Below, piece after piece: positions 1 to 8,346 of a DNA stretch of 64,000 nt. The stretch is from Rhodocyclaceae bacterium. Its GTDB lineage: Bacteria > Pseudomonadota > Gammaproteobacteria > Burkholderiales > Ga0077523. Under the pieces are notes generated by a model. The model made no database searches, was not told where the DNA came from, and saw only the letters and a list, made by a program, of their open reading frames with translations. Every line of letters starts with the position of its first letter. Position 1 is the stretch's first letter. The stretch spans positions 57,448-121,447 of the forward strand of contig JADCHQ010000021.1 in assembly GCA_020248405.1 (NCBI GenBank), given 5' to 3'. A program made the translations under genes and the position numbers.

Positions 1-1271
1 GCGTTGCGTGCCGCGTGGAGCCTGGGCACGCGCGCCGCCAGCGCGTAGTCGAGAGCAGTGGTCGCCTTGGCGGCGAGACTCGTGATGGCGGCAATGGTCT
101 TGTCTATCTTTTCCTGGACCGCAGCGGCGGCCTGGTCGGCATCGGCCTGCGCTCGTGCCCGCCGCGCGTCCATGAGCGATGCACTGATTTTTGGCACTGC
201 CGCCACGGCTGCGGTCCAGAGGTCAACCATCGCCGTGTCGGCGGCACTGCGCTTGGTGCTGTCGCTCTTGGCCTCATCAGCCTTGGTCTTGGCGGCGGTG
301 GCTTTGTCGGTGAGTGCCTTGACAGCCTTGCCCGTTTGCCCGGTGAGCTTGAGGGAGTCGCGTACCGCGTCGACGCGCGACGAGAGCTCACCGGTAAGAC
401 CCGTTGCGGCGGTCGTGGCGACGGTTTCCGCCGTGCCACGCTGTGTTTCGACATCGCCTGCGGCCTTGTCTGCTGCGGTTGCGGCGGCCAGGAGCGGCGT
501 CTCGGCGATCGTCGCCCTCAGGGCTTCATCGGAGGCAAGCTTGGCCAAGTTGAATTTCGTCTGTACATCCGCCGTATCAATCGTACTGGCGGCGAACTCT
601 GTCTTCGCTGTGGCGGCCGCGGTCTTCGCCGAGGCGAGCGCCAGGCCCGTCTGGTCGAGCGCGGTTGCGGCTTGCCGGAGGGCTGCCATCGCGGCGTCGG
701 CCGCCCGGGTTTGGTCGGCGGGGGTTGCGCCGGTATCGACTGCGGCGCGTGCATCAGCCTCGGCGCTCTCGACGGCAGCGCCAGCGGAGGCGAGAGCGCC
801 ATTGACGGAGGCTGCCAGCAGGCCCGCGACTCGTCCGGCTGCGCCCACCGCCGCAGTTTGTTCCGTGAGCCAGCACCTGGCGTGCCCATCGGTTCGATAG
901 CGGCCACCGCTGAGCGGCGCCGTGTCGTCCGCCAGTGTCGCAGCAGGCGGAACGTACCCTTGCGGGGAGAGCGGCTCCAGCGGGCGGTAGACCCGCGACA
1001 CGTACAGGCGTTTTCCGCCTTCCTCGAAGAACGCCCTGACCGCGTGCCAGAGATAGTTGTGCTGTTCGTCGTCGCCGTGGCGAAGCTGGCGGCGGTCGCC
1101 GTACACGCGCTCGTAATCGAGGAGACTCGTCAGTATCTCCGGATCGAGCGTAACGGGTCCGTAGCGGCTCGGACCGATGAAGCCGGTGGTCGTTGTACTC
1201 ACACCCTCGATCGACTTCGCGCGGAAAGAGGTTTCCTCTATGTAAACGCCTGGGGCGAGGTATTCCGGCAT
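1..1271 (-). CDS. Contractile tail sheath protein (eCIS/phage-tail type), 3' end outside window
   Basis: The frame is open from an ATG at 1271 to the window edge (423 codons), so the protein is incomplete at its C-terminus. A GAGGAG ribosome site precedes the ATG. The N-terminus MPEYLAPGVYIEE followed by SIEGVSTTTTGFIGP is the hallmark of contractile sheath subunits of eCIS/Afp/PVC particles and myophage tails; residues 1-100 fit the conserved N-terminal sheath domain. From about residue 138 to 410 the sequence turns into an Ala/Thr/Lys/Asp-rich, mostly helical stretch with few aromatic residues, which I do not know from the classical Afp sheaths. The DUF4255 gene two genes upstream supports eCIS rather than prophage. 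The sheath would form the contractile outer tube driving injection. Family call is strong; the insert and the remainder are unresolved. Confidence 0.88.
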   Translation of the reverse strand, partial: MPEYLAPGVYIEETSFRAKSIEGVSTTTTGFIGPSRYGPVTLDPEILTSLLDYERVYGDRRQLRHGDDEQHNYLWHAVRAFFEEGGKRLYVSRVYRPLEPLSPQGYVPPAATLADDTAPLSGGRYRTDGHARCWLTEQTAAVGAAGRVAGLLAASVNGALASAGAAVESAEADARAAVDTGATPADQTRAADAAMAALRQAATALDQTGLALASAKTAAATAKTEFAASTIDTADVQTKFNLAKLASDEALRATIAETPLLAAATAADKAAGDVETQRGTAETVATTAATGLTGELSSRVDAVRDSLKLTGQTGKAVKALTDKATAAKTKADEAKSDSTKRSAADTAMVDLWTAAVAAVPKISASLMDARRARAQADADQAAAAVQEKIDKTIAAITSLAAKATTALDYALAARVPRLHAARN

Positions 1272-1302
1272 GGTGTCTCTCCTCGTTGGGAAGACCGAGT
1301 GG

Positions 1303-2181
1303 TCAGATTGTTGAGATGAACAGTTCGGACCGGCCCTCGGTCCGCAGTATCAGTTCTTGCGCCAGCTTCAGGTTGCAGTCGAATGCGTTGACGATCTGGT
1401 CGGGATTCAACTTTACGAACAGCTTCATGGAGGGGCGGCTGGCTTGGTCGAGCAGGTCACCGCGATCCGGCAGATCGCTGGGTCGGTTCTGCGACGGAGC
1501 CGCCAATGAAGCGTGGTGGACCTTGATCTTGAGCGGCCAGGTGAACCGCTTTGTAGATACCCCTGGAGAGGATGGCGGTTCGGGGTAGGAGAACATCACG
1601 GCAACTTTCCCGTCGGCGTCCGCGATGCTTCTTCCCGCGGCCTTGCCGGCGCACTCGACGATTACCAGCGCGTGCGCCAGGCCGGGCCCGGACGGATGTT
1701 TTGTAAGTTGCGCACGCACCACCGCGGTCGAGTGGGGTGCAAAGCGCGCGGGCGCCGAGTGCAGCTCCATGGATGCTGGCATCCCCGAGGGCGGGCCGCC
1801 AGTACCGAAGGGGCCCGGCGTTGGAATCATTGTGCGAAAGGAGATCGGCAGGAAGCGGCCCAGGCGGTCGCGGACTTCGACCACGAAGGGCTCGGCCGTG
1901 GCCATGGCCTTCTGCCAGAATTGCTTGTTGCCTTCGGCGAGCTCGGGACGTGTTTTAACGCCGTTACCGAGGTCGAGCCTGCCGAACCCCGGAACTCTGT
2001 GAGTGAAAAAGACGCCGCCATGCGATACCAGCGCATTGACTCGCGCGGTTGGCCTGGTGAGCGGGAACAGGGTTACGTCGAGCCCATCGGCAACAGGCAT
2101 TCCCGTGGCCGCGTCGACGAACCGCGCGCCAAAAAGCGCCACACTCGTGACGCGGTCGGGTGAGCTCGTCGATCCGTTCAC
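1303..2181 (-). CDS. Uncharacterised eCIS-associated protein, 292 aa
   Basis: A GTG start at 2181 overlaps the stop of the DUF4255 gene by 4 bp (GTGA), implying translational coupling, and the gene ends 31 bp before the sheath start. The N-terminal 60 residues (motifs VALFGARFVDAATG, then FFTHRVPGF) look like a beta-rich, carboxypeptidase-regulatory or Ig-like fold. The middle holds VEVRDRLGRFLP, again beta-rich. The C-terminal third is mixed, with a final amphipathic helix. No signal peptide or membrane segment is seen. Its place between cap protein and sheath suggests a structural or assembly role in the injection particle; this is inferred from position. I cannot assign a named family. Confidence 0.75.
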   Translation of the reverse strand: MNGSTSSPDRVTSVALFGARFVDAATGMPVADGLDVTLFPLTRPTARVNALVSHGGVFFTHRVPGFGRLDLGNGVKTRPELAEGNKQFWQKAMATAEPFVVEVRDRLGRFLPISFRTMIPTPGPFGTGGPPSGMPASMELHSAPARFAPHSTAVVRAQLTKHPSGPGLAHALVIVECAGKAAGRSIADADGKVAVMFSYPEPPSSPGVSTKRFTWPLKIKVHHASLAAPSQNRPSDLPDRGDLLDQASRPSMKLFVKLNPDQIVNAFDCNLKLAQELILRTEGRSELFISTI

Positions 2182-2768
2182 GAGCTCACCAGTTGGCCCG
2201 CCTTGAACTCGCGCGAACGTACTGCCACCCCGTCGCCCATTTCCAGGTCAGAGTCGAGCAGCACCATGCGGGCCACGTAGTTCAGCGACACCTGCATCTT
2301 GTTCTTCAGTCTGTCCCAGATCTGCAGGTAGTCCTGAAGCCCTAGCGGATCGCACACCAGTTCAACCGCTTCGCCCGGCCCGAAGGTGTCGGCGTTGGCG
2401 TCGAAGCTGTTGAGGACGCCCGGTGGCAGGACGCTTCGATCATCGAGAAACCGCATCGCCCAACCGAGCATCTGGTGCTGACGCGTGACGTTGGTCGCCC
2501 AGGCGGTCAGAAAGTAATGAAGATCGACGGGGAGCGAGGGTCTTACCAGGGTCCCGGCAGCGTTACGTCTCGGAGGGCGATTCCGGTTTGTCGTGTTGAC
2601 GGTGATCCGATACAGCGTCAATGAAAAACCGTAGGCCATCGGCGCTGCGAAGTTCGTGGGGGCGTAGAGCTTGAAGTCGGCGGCTGGCGGCAGGGTGGCT
2701 GGATAGTTTTGCTCCAACAGACCAATGACGGCCTGTCCTACTGCTGCGATCGCGTTGTGCTTGGCCAT
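2178..2768 (-). CDS. DUF4255 / Pvc16-family tail terminator protein
   Basis: This 196-residue protein has the DUF4255 layout: an N-terminal helix (AIAAVGQAVIGLLEQNYP), a central beta-rich part with SLTLYRITVN, the segment DLHYFLTAWA, then MLGWAMRFLDDRSVLPPGVL and a C-terminal LQIWDRLKNKMQVSLNYVAR. In Afp/PVC particles Afp16/Pvc16 carries this domain and caps the distal end of the tube and sheath, fixing tail length. Finding it next to a sheath gene is the standard diagnostic of an eCIS locus. It is translationally coupled to the next gene. No good Shine-Dalgarno sequence is visible before the ATG at 2768. Confidence 0.85.
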   Translation of the reverse strand: MAKHNAIAAVGQAVIGLLEQNYPATLPPAADFKLYAPTNFAAPMAYGFSLTLYRITVNTTNRNRPPRRNAAGTLVRPSLPVDLHYFLTAWATNVTRQHQMLGWAMRFLDDRSVLPPGVLNSFDANADTFGPGEAVELVCDPLGLQDYLQIWDRLKNKMQVSLNYVARMVLLDSDLEMGDGVAVRSREFKAGQLVSS

Positions 2769-2817
2769 CGTGCGTATCAGCGAAGGAGGTGTTCGGAAGG
2801 CGTTGTCTGAAAGGGCA

Positions 2818-3051
2818 TCAAGGTCTTCCTCTTGCTAGCCGATAAAGGCCTTGTTCGGAACACACCACGACGCCGTTCGATTCCAGATAGTCGAGCGCCT
2901 CCTGGGTGAGCGAGAGAGTTGCCTCGATGCGCTGCCTCAGGATCCACCATCTCGCGATGTGCTCTTTCGTATCGGCTGCCAGTGGGTGCGCACCAAGGTA
3001 GCGCTCGATCTCTGCCGCAAGCGCAATCACCTCCAACTCTCTACCGCTCAT
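2818..3051 (-). CDS. Small winged-helix-like protein at head of eCIS operon
   Basis: I place the start at the ATG at 3051 because AGGGGG lies just upstream. The same frame stays open to a GTG at 3192, but without a visible ribosome site. The 77-residue product is mostly helical (MSGRELEVIALAAEIERYLG), ending with a segment TQEALDYLESNGVVV-x-x-x-GLYRL that resembles the recognition helix and wing of a winged-helix fold. It lies 49 bp before DUF4255, on the same strand. It may be a regulator or a small structural factor of the injection locus; I do not recognise a named family. Confidence 0.6.
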   Translation of the reverse strand: MSGRELEVIALAAEIERYLGAHPLAADTKEHIARWWILRQRIEATLSLTQEALDYLESNGVVVCSEQGLYRLARGRP

Positions 3052-3065
3052 GCGTCCCCCTGTGT

Positions 3066-3170
3066 TCATGCCGCCAGCGCGCTGGCGATTCTCTGCAGGT
3101 GCGGTACAGCGAACCCATGCCTGATGCCTGTGATTGATTTGTCCTTCACCTTCCGCAAACCTCGCGCCAT
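3066..3170 (-). CDS. Possible 34-codon leader ORF (doubtful)
   Basis: An ATG at 3170 opens a 34-codon frame starting MARGLRKVKDKSITGIRHGF, rich in Lys/Arg and helical in character. It ends 14 bp before the ATG of the 77-residue protein, within what would be the 5' leader if the sigma-54-like element at 3211-3225 is real. No Shine-Dalgarno sequence is visible, so it may be chance. Given only as a candidate small protein or leader peptide. Confidence 0.2.
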   Translation of the reverse strand: MARGLRKVKDKSITGIRHGFAVPHLQRIASALAA

Positions 3171-3210
3171 GCGGGGGTGATGCCGTAACCACATGATTTC
3201 TCTACGGCAT

Positions 3211-3225
3211 GCTGATCCGCAGCCA
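3211..3225 (-). promoter_or_regulatory. Candidate sigma-54 promoter for eCIS operon
   Basis: Read on the minus strand, TGGCTGCGGATCAGC has the invariant GG-N10-GC spacing of sigma-54 -24/-12 elements. The -24 half (TGGC) is good; the -12 half (CAGC rather than TTGC) is weak. It sits upstream of the injection genes, next to a gene for a sigma-54 activator, which raises its plausibility. Confidence 0.35.
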
Positions 3226-3340
3226 GCGCTATCCGGGGCGTTTTTGCAGCAGGGCTTTGCGGCTTAAGCCGATTCAAGCCACTGATCGGTCAGGGAATGC
3301 CTGCTGAGGATTGAGTGCCGCAAGGTGTGGCGTTGTCATC

Positions 3341-3356
3341 TCACCCAAACGGGTGA
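3341..3356. promoter_or_regulatory. Perfect palindrome TCACCC-AAAC-GGGTGA, candidate activator site
   Basis: Two 6-bp arms (TCACCC/GGGTGA) flank a 4-bp centre. An outer GTTGT...ACAAC pair extends the symmetry, with a 5-nt bulge. It lies about 115 bp upstream of the candidate eCIS sigma-54 element, a normal distance for an enhancer-type site, and about 60 bp downstream of the activator gene. No T-run follows it on either strand, so it is not an intrinsic terminator. The site is visible; its use by the adjacent activator is inferred. Confidence 0.4.
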
Positions 3357-3413
3357 CAACACTCGCCCGCAGTCCCGCCGTAGGGCGGTTGAATTCCCCA
3401 GGGGGATGGTTTG

Positions 3414-4427
3414 TTACCGCGCGCTGAAGGGGGGGCGGCGGTAGTTTTCCGGCTTGATGCCGTGTTTACGCACTAAGCGGTTGAGGGCGCCGCGATCCTG
3501 TTGGGCGAGGCGGGCTGCCAACGACATGTTTCCCCGCGCGCGCATGAGGAGCGCGTCGAGATAGGTGCATTCGAATCGGCGAACGGCCTCCGCCTTGGTT
3601 TGACTGAAGCCCAGGGTCAAATCCGTACCGAAGGCGCCCGGTGTGGAGTCCACCTTCATGATGGCGGGTGGCTCGAACCGCAGGTCCGGGCCGTTGGACA
3701 ACAGAAACTCGCGTAACACGAGACTCTCCAATTCCCTGACGTTGCCCGGCCACGGGTAGCGCTGCATCCAGTCAAGGCTATCGGGATGGAGTCGCACAGG
3801 TTGGCGCCTGTACTGGAGGCTCAGACGATCAAGGAATGCTTCGGCGAGCAACTCCACGTCCCCCTGTCGTTCCCGAAGGGGCGGCAGTACAACCGAAAGC
3901 ACGCCGAGGCGATACAGCAAATCGAGCCGGAATTGCCCGCGGGCGGCCAGTTCCTTCAGGTCTGCATTGCTGGCGGCAATCACTCGTACCCGGGAGACCG
4001 TGAACCCGCGTCCACCCACCGGGCGGTAGACATGGTCCTGCAGAAAGCGCAACAGCACCACCTGGGCGCGCGGACTCATGGCCTCCACTTCGTCGAGGAA
4101 GAAGGTGCCGCCAGCGGCGCTGGCTACGAGACCCTGGCGCGATTCACGCGCATCGGTGAACGCGCCCCGTTCGTGCCCGAACAGTTCGCTCTCGAGAAGA
4201 GCGTCGGGGAGCGCGCCGCAGTTGACAGGAACGAACGGCAGGTCGCGCCGCGGGCTGAGGTTGTGGATGGCACGAGCTGCGATCTCCTTCCCGGTCCCGG
4301 TCTCGCCTTCCAAAAGCACCGTGGCGTCACAGTCGGCGAACCGCTGGAGGAGGTCAAGTGCCCTGAGGAACGCAGGAGACTGCCCGATAAGATTTAGCTC
4401 GGTCAGAATATCCATGTCTCGCCGCAT
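3414..4427 (-). CDS. Sigma-54-dependent transcriptional activator lacking a sensor domain
   Basis: The 337-residue protein is almost entirely an AAA+ enhancer-binding domain followed by a C-terminal Fis-type helix-turn-helix. Walker A is GETGTGKE (residues 41-48), Walker B is [10 protein letters not shown], the arginine-finger region contains FRLDLLYRL, and the HTH runs about 300-325 ([22 protein letters not shown]). The sigma-54 contact loop reads GAFTDA (88-93) instead of the usual GAFTGA. There is no receiver, PAS, GAF or other N-terminal domain, as in PspF, so activity must be set by expression or a partner protein. A second ATG lies at 4415. It is codirectional with and directly upstream of the injection genes, and is the obvious candidate for their regulator. 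Confidence 0.9.
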   Translation of the reverse strand: MRRDMDILTELNLIGQSPAFLRALDLLQRFADCDATVLLEGETGTGKEIAARAIHNLSPRRDLPFVPVNCGALPDALLESELFGHERGAFTDARESRQGLVASAAGGTFFLDEVEAMSPRAQVVLLRFLQDHVYRPVGGRGFTVSRVRVIAASNADLKELAARGQFRLDLLYRLGVLSVVLPPLRERQGDVELLAEAFLDRLSLQYRRQPVRLHPDSLDWMQRYPWPGNVRELESLVLREFLLSNGPDLRFEPPAIMKVDSTPGAFGTDLTLGFSQTKAEAVRRFECTYLDALLMRARGNMSLAARLAQQDRGALNRLVRKHGIKPENYRRPPFSAR

Positions 4428-4445
4428 CCAAACCGGGGTTTTTTC

Positions 4446-4460
4446 GCACGGCTAATGCCA
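4446..4460 (-). promoter_or_regulatory. Candidate sigma-54 promoter for the activator gene
   Basis: On the minus strand TGGCATTAGCCGTGC keeps GG-N10-GC spacing with a good -24 half (TGGCA) and a partial -12 half (GTGC). It ends 18 bp before the ATG at 4427 and 30 bp before the alternative ATG at 4415; with initiation about 12 bp downstream, the ATG at 4415 would have a roughly 20-nt leader. If real, the activator would be sigma-54 dependent and could be self-regulated. Confidence 0.35.
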
Positions 4461-4784
4461 CATAAACCGCACCACAAAACAGGCGCGTGCTGCCATCAAA
4501 ACGGCTAGAGCATGATAACCCCAATCATGTTGCGTTTTTGCGCTTCGATACACCCTGTCCTGACCGAGCCACTGTCTTGCCGCCTGTGGTTCGCAGTAGC
4601 AACGCGCGGCTCTGTCAGTGGTTCGTCCCTAAGGGGAAGGTTGCGCAAGATCGGTATTGCTGGAACAGCAAGCGATTGGCCGGGATATGTCCTTTTCGAC
4701 GGCCTCTGCATGCAGCCCCTTCCCGTTACTCCAGTTGCTGCATTCGACATTGGTGCCAGGGAAGTGGGCGCTCCTCGCGAAGGT
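4461..4784. other. Intergenic stretch, no gene recognised
   Basis: This 324-bp gap separates the activator promoter from the end of mscL. Short open frames exist on both strands but none has a ribosome site or a plausible protein composition. I see no tRNA, strong hairpin with T-run, or repeat. It is less GC-rich than its surroundings near 4461-4560. Confidence 0.5.
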
Positions 4785-5210
4785 TCAACCCTTCTTCAAG
4801 CTGTCGCGAATTTCCCGCAGCAGCAGTACGTCTTCAGGCGTGGCAGCAGGCGCGGGCGGGGGTTCGGCGCGCTTCAGGCGGTTGATCTGCTTCACCATCA
4901 TGAAAATGATGAACGCCAGAATGATGAAGTTGATCGCGGTGGTGATGAAGTTGCCGTAGGCGAACACCGGCACGCCGGCCTTCTTCACCTCGGCGAGCAC
5001 CATGGGCACGCCAGGCGGCACGTCCTTCAGGACGACGAAGAAATTGCTGAAGTCCAGGCCGCCGAAGATGCGGCCCACCACCGGCATGATCAGGTCGGCT
5101 ACCACCGAATCCACGATCTTGCCGAAGGCGCCACCGATGATCACGCCCACGGCGAGATCGATGACGTTGCCCTTCACTGCGAACTCCTTGAACTCGGATG
5201 CAATGCTCAT
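4785..5210 (-). CDS. mscL: Large-conductance mechanosensitive channel MscL
   Basis: A 141-residue protein with the full MscL pattern: N-terminal amphipathic helix [23 protein letters not shown], first membrane helix with the glycine-rich [15 protein letters not shown], periplasmic loop, second membrane helix [19 protein letters not shown], and a charged C-terminal helix [13 protein letters not shown]. It forms the homopentameric inner-membrane safety valve opened by membrane tension during hypo-osmotic shock. Its ATG overlaps the stop of the upstream NlpC/P60 gene (ATGA), so it is the last member of an envelope operon. Confidence 0.97.
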   Translation of the reverse strand: MSIASEFKEFAVKGNVIDLAVGVIIGGAFGKIVDSVVADLIMPVVGRIFGGLDFSNFFVVLKDVPPGVPMVLAEVKKAGVPVFAYGNFITTAINFIILAFIIFMMVKQINRLKRAEPPPAPAATPEDVLLLREIRDSLKKG

Positions 5211-5796
5211 GGATTGATCTCCTGTTGTCGTTGTCGGGAACTGGGAACGTCCTCGCTGGAGGCCACCCGTGCGCTGGCGCCGGTGACGCGGCGAGCTTCC
5301 AGGAACAGCGCCCGCCAGTGGCGATCGTCGAGCCTGTCCTTGCGCACCGCCCGTCCCGAGGACGGTGCATGAACGAAATCGCCGCCGCCCACGTAGAGGG
5401 CCACATGCAGTTCCTTGCGTTTCGGCGTTCGCCAGTAGAACAGCAGGTCGCCGGGTTGCAGGGCGCTGCCGGTTTCCAGGAGCGGTACGGACTTGCGCTG
5501 GTCACGGGTGGCGCGCGGCAACTCCACGCCGGCGTCGCGGTAGGCATAGCGCACCAGGCCGCTGCAGTCGAAGCCGGCGGGATCGAGGCCGCCGAAACGG
5601 TACGGTGCGCCGAGTTGCGCCAGCGCCGCAGAGGCGGCCCGCTCGCCAGCGCTGCGGGGGGGCGATTCCGGTGCGGCCACGCTGGCGGGCGAGCCCGCGT
5701 CCGCGGCGGTACGGTCGGAGTGGTGCGCGCAACCGGCCGCCAGCACCACGGCGGCGCCGGCCAGCAGGCGCCACAAAGCCTGCCAGGCCGGCCGGT

Positions 5797-5800
<4 letters not shown>
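5207..5800 (-). CDS. NlpC/P60-family peptidoglycan endopeptidase lipoprotein
   Basis: The 197-residue product begins with a lipoprotein signal (MNRPAW...[12 protein letters not shown]) and ends in an NlpC/P60 cysteine peptidase domain. The catalytic Cys lies in [12 protein letters not shown], the His in [18 protein letters not shown]. Such enzymes cut the D-Glu-mesoDAP bond in peptidoglycan stems; here it should be anchored to a periplasm-facing membrane leaflet. Its ATG overlaps the stop of the M20 gene and its stop overlaps mscL's start, both by 4 bp, indicating tight translational coupling. The final 25 residues after the domain are low complexity. Confidence 0.9.
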
Positions 5801-7116
<1,316 letters not shown>

Positions 7117-7122
7117 GCCGCG

Positions 7123-8262
7123 TCAGTTGCCGTCGAGCGGGCGCAGTTCCACGCGACGATTCTTCGCGCGGCCCTCGGGACTGTCGTTGTCCGCCACCGG
7201 TTGATCGGGACCATAGCCCTTGGCCACCAGGCTGGCTGCCGGCACGCCCTTGGAGATGAGGTAAGACATCACCGCATCGGCGCGCCGCTGGGACAGGGCC
7301 CGGTTCATGGAGGCCGAGCCGGCGGCGTCGGTGTGGCCAGCCACCTCCAGGCGCTGGGCTGGGTTTGCCAGGAGTTGAGTGGCCAGTTCATCCAGGGACG
7401 GCAACGAAGCCTTCAGCACTCGCGCCGAACCAGTAGCGAAATTCACGCCATCGAGGCGGGTTACTGGCGGCATCGGCTGGCCCTGGGGCAGCGTGGGGGG
7501 CGGAGCGGCTTTGGTGGTGGGGGCGGCTGGTTTGGCCTCGCAGCCGGAGGCATCGACCTTGGCGCCGGCTGGAGTGTTGGGGCAACGGTCGAGCACATCG
7601 GGAACGCCGTCACCGTCGCTGTCCAGCGCGCAGCCGTCCTGACCGACCTTCACTCCGGCCGGTGTGCCCTGGCAACGATCGCGGCTGTCCGGCACGCCGT
7701 CGTTGTCGGTGTCTTCCTCGCAACCGTTGTCCAGCACCTTCGCGCCAGGCGGGGTGTTGGGACAGAGGTCGCGCTGGTCTGGAACACCATCGGAGTCCGA
7801 GTCGGTGCTGATGGAGCAGCCGGTGGCGTCCACCGGGACTCCCTTGCCGGTGGCGGCGCACTTGTCGGCGGAGTCGGGAACGCCATCGCCATCCGTGTCG
7901 GGGTCCAGGGCGCAGCCGGAGGCGGATACGCGGGTGCCCTTGGGCGTGTCCGCGCAAAGGTCCACCGCGTCGGGTACGCCGTCGCCGTCGGCATCGGGCG
8001 GGCCCTTCTGCTCCCAGTTGCAGGCGAAGTACCCCACGGTGCCGCCGATGATCGCGCCGATGAGCGCCGCTTCCTTGTTTTCGGTGGACGCGGCGCCGCC
8101 AGCCACCAGCGCGCCGCCTGCAGCGCAAATGTAGGGGTTGTTGAACCACTGGCGCCCCTGGGTTGCCGCCTTGTCGTAGGGTTCCTTGATGGCGTTGGGT
8201 GTGGCGCAACCGGCCAGGACGACGGTTAGCAGGGCGGCGGTCAGGGCAAGGGACGGTTTCAC
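7123..8262 (-). CDS. OmpA-family lipoprotein with five thrombospondin type 3 repeats
   Basis: 379 residues. Lipobox LAGC puts the lipidated Cys at 19. Residues 45-82 are Gly/Ala-rich (glycine-zipper-like). Residues 90-241 contain five calcium-binding type 3 repeats of the form DxDGDGVPDxxDxC followed by a TPxGxxV...GC segment (DNA about 7540-7995). Residues 265-377 are the OmpA C-terminal peptidoglycan-binding domain with VAGHTDAAGS and NRRVEL. It should tether the outer membrane to the cell wall, with the repeats as a Ca2+-stiffened spacer. It is the first gene of an operon with M20, NlpC/P60 and MscL. Confidence 0.93.
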   Translation of the reverse strand: MKPSLALTAALLTVVLAGCATPNAIKEPYDKAATQGRQWFNNPYICAAGGALVAGGAASTENKEAALIGAIIGGTVGYFACNWEQKGPPDADGDGVPDAVDLCADTPKGTRVSASGCALDPDTDGDGVPDSADKCAATGKGVPVDATGCSISTDSDSDGVPDQRDLCPNTPPGAKVLDNGCEEDTDNDGVPDSRDRCQGTPAGVKVGQDGCALDSDGDGVPDVLDRCPNTPAGAKVDASGCEAKPAAPTTKAAPPPTLPQGQPMPPVTRLDGVNFATGSARVLKASLPSLDELATQLLANPAQRLEVAGHTDAAGSASMNRALSQRRADAVMSYLISKGVPAASLVAKGYGPDQPVADNDSPEGRAKNRRVELRPLDGN

Positions 8263-8346
8263 GAGCGGTCCTTTTGTGGCGAGGGCGTGGGGGCCCGGGG
8301 AGGTCTAAATGCCTCGGTTTTCACCGGCAGGCGCACGATACGCATT

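Noticed and set aside
15..1319. Long plus-strand open frames over the sheath gene (434 and 280 codons)
   Set aside because: They are antisense to the sheath frame, which has a ribosome site and a recognisable N-terminus. Their Cys/Arg/Gly- or Ala/Ser-rich composition is typical of shadows in high-GC DNA.
4505..4750. 81-codon minus-strand frame in the gap upstream of mscL
   Set aside because: No ribosome site, no hydrophobic or structured pattern, and no continuity with neighbours.
7540..7995. CRISPR-like array
   Set aside because: The repeats are in-frame thrombospondin type 3 motifs within the OmpA-family gene, not conserved direct repeats with unique spacers.
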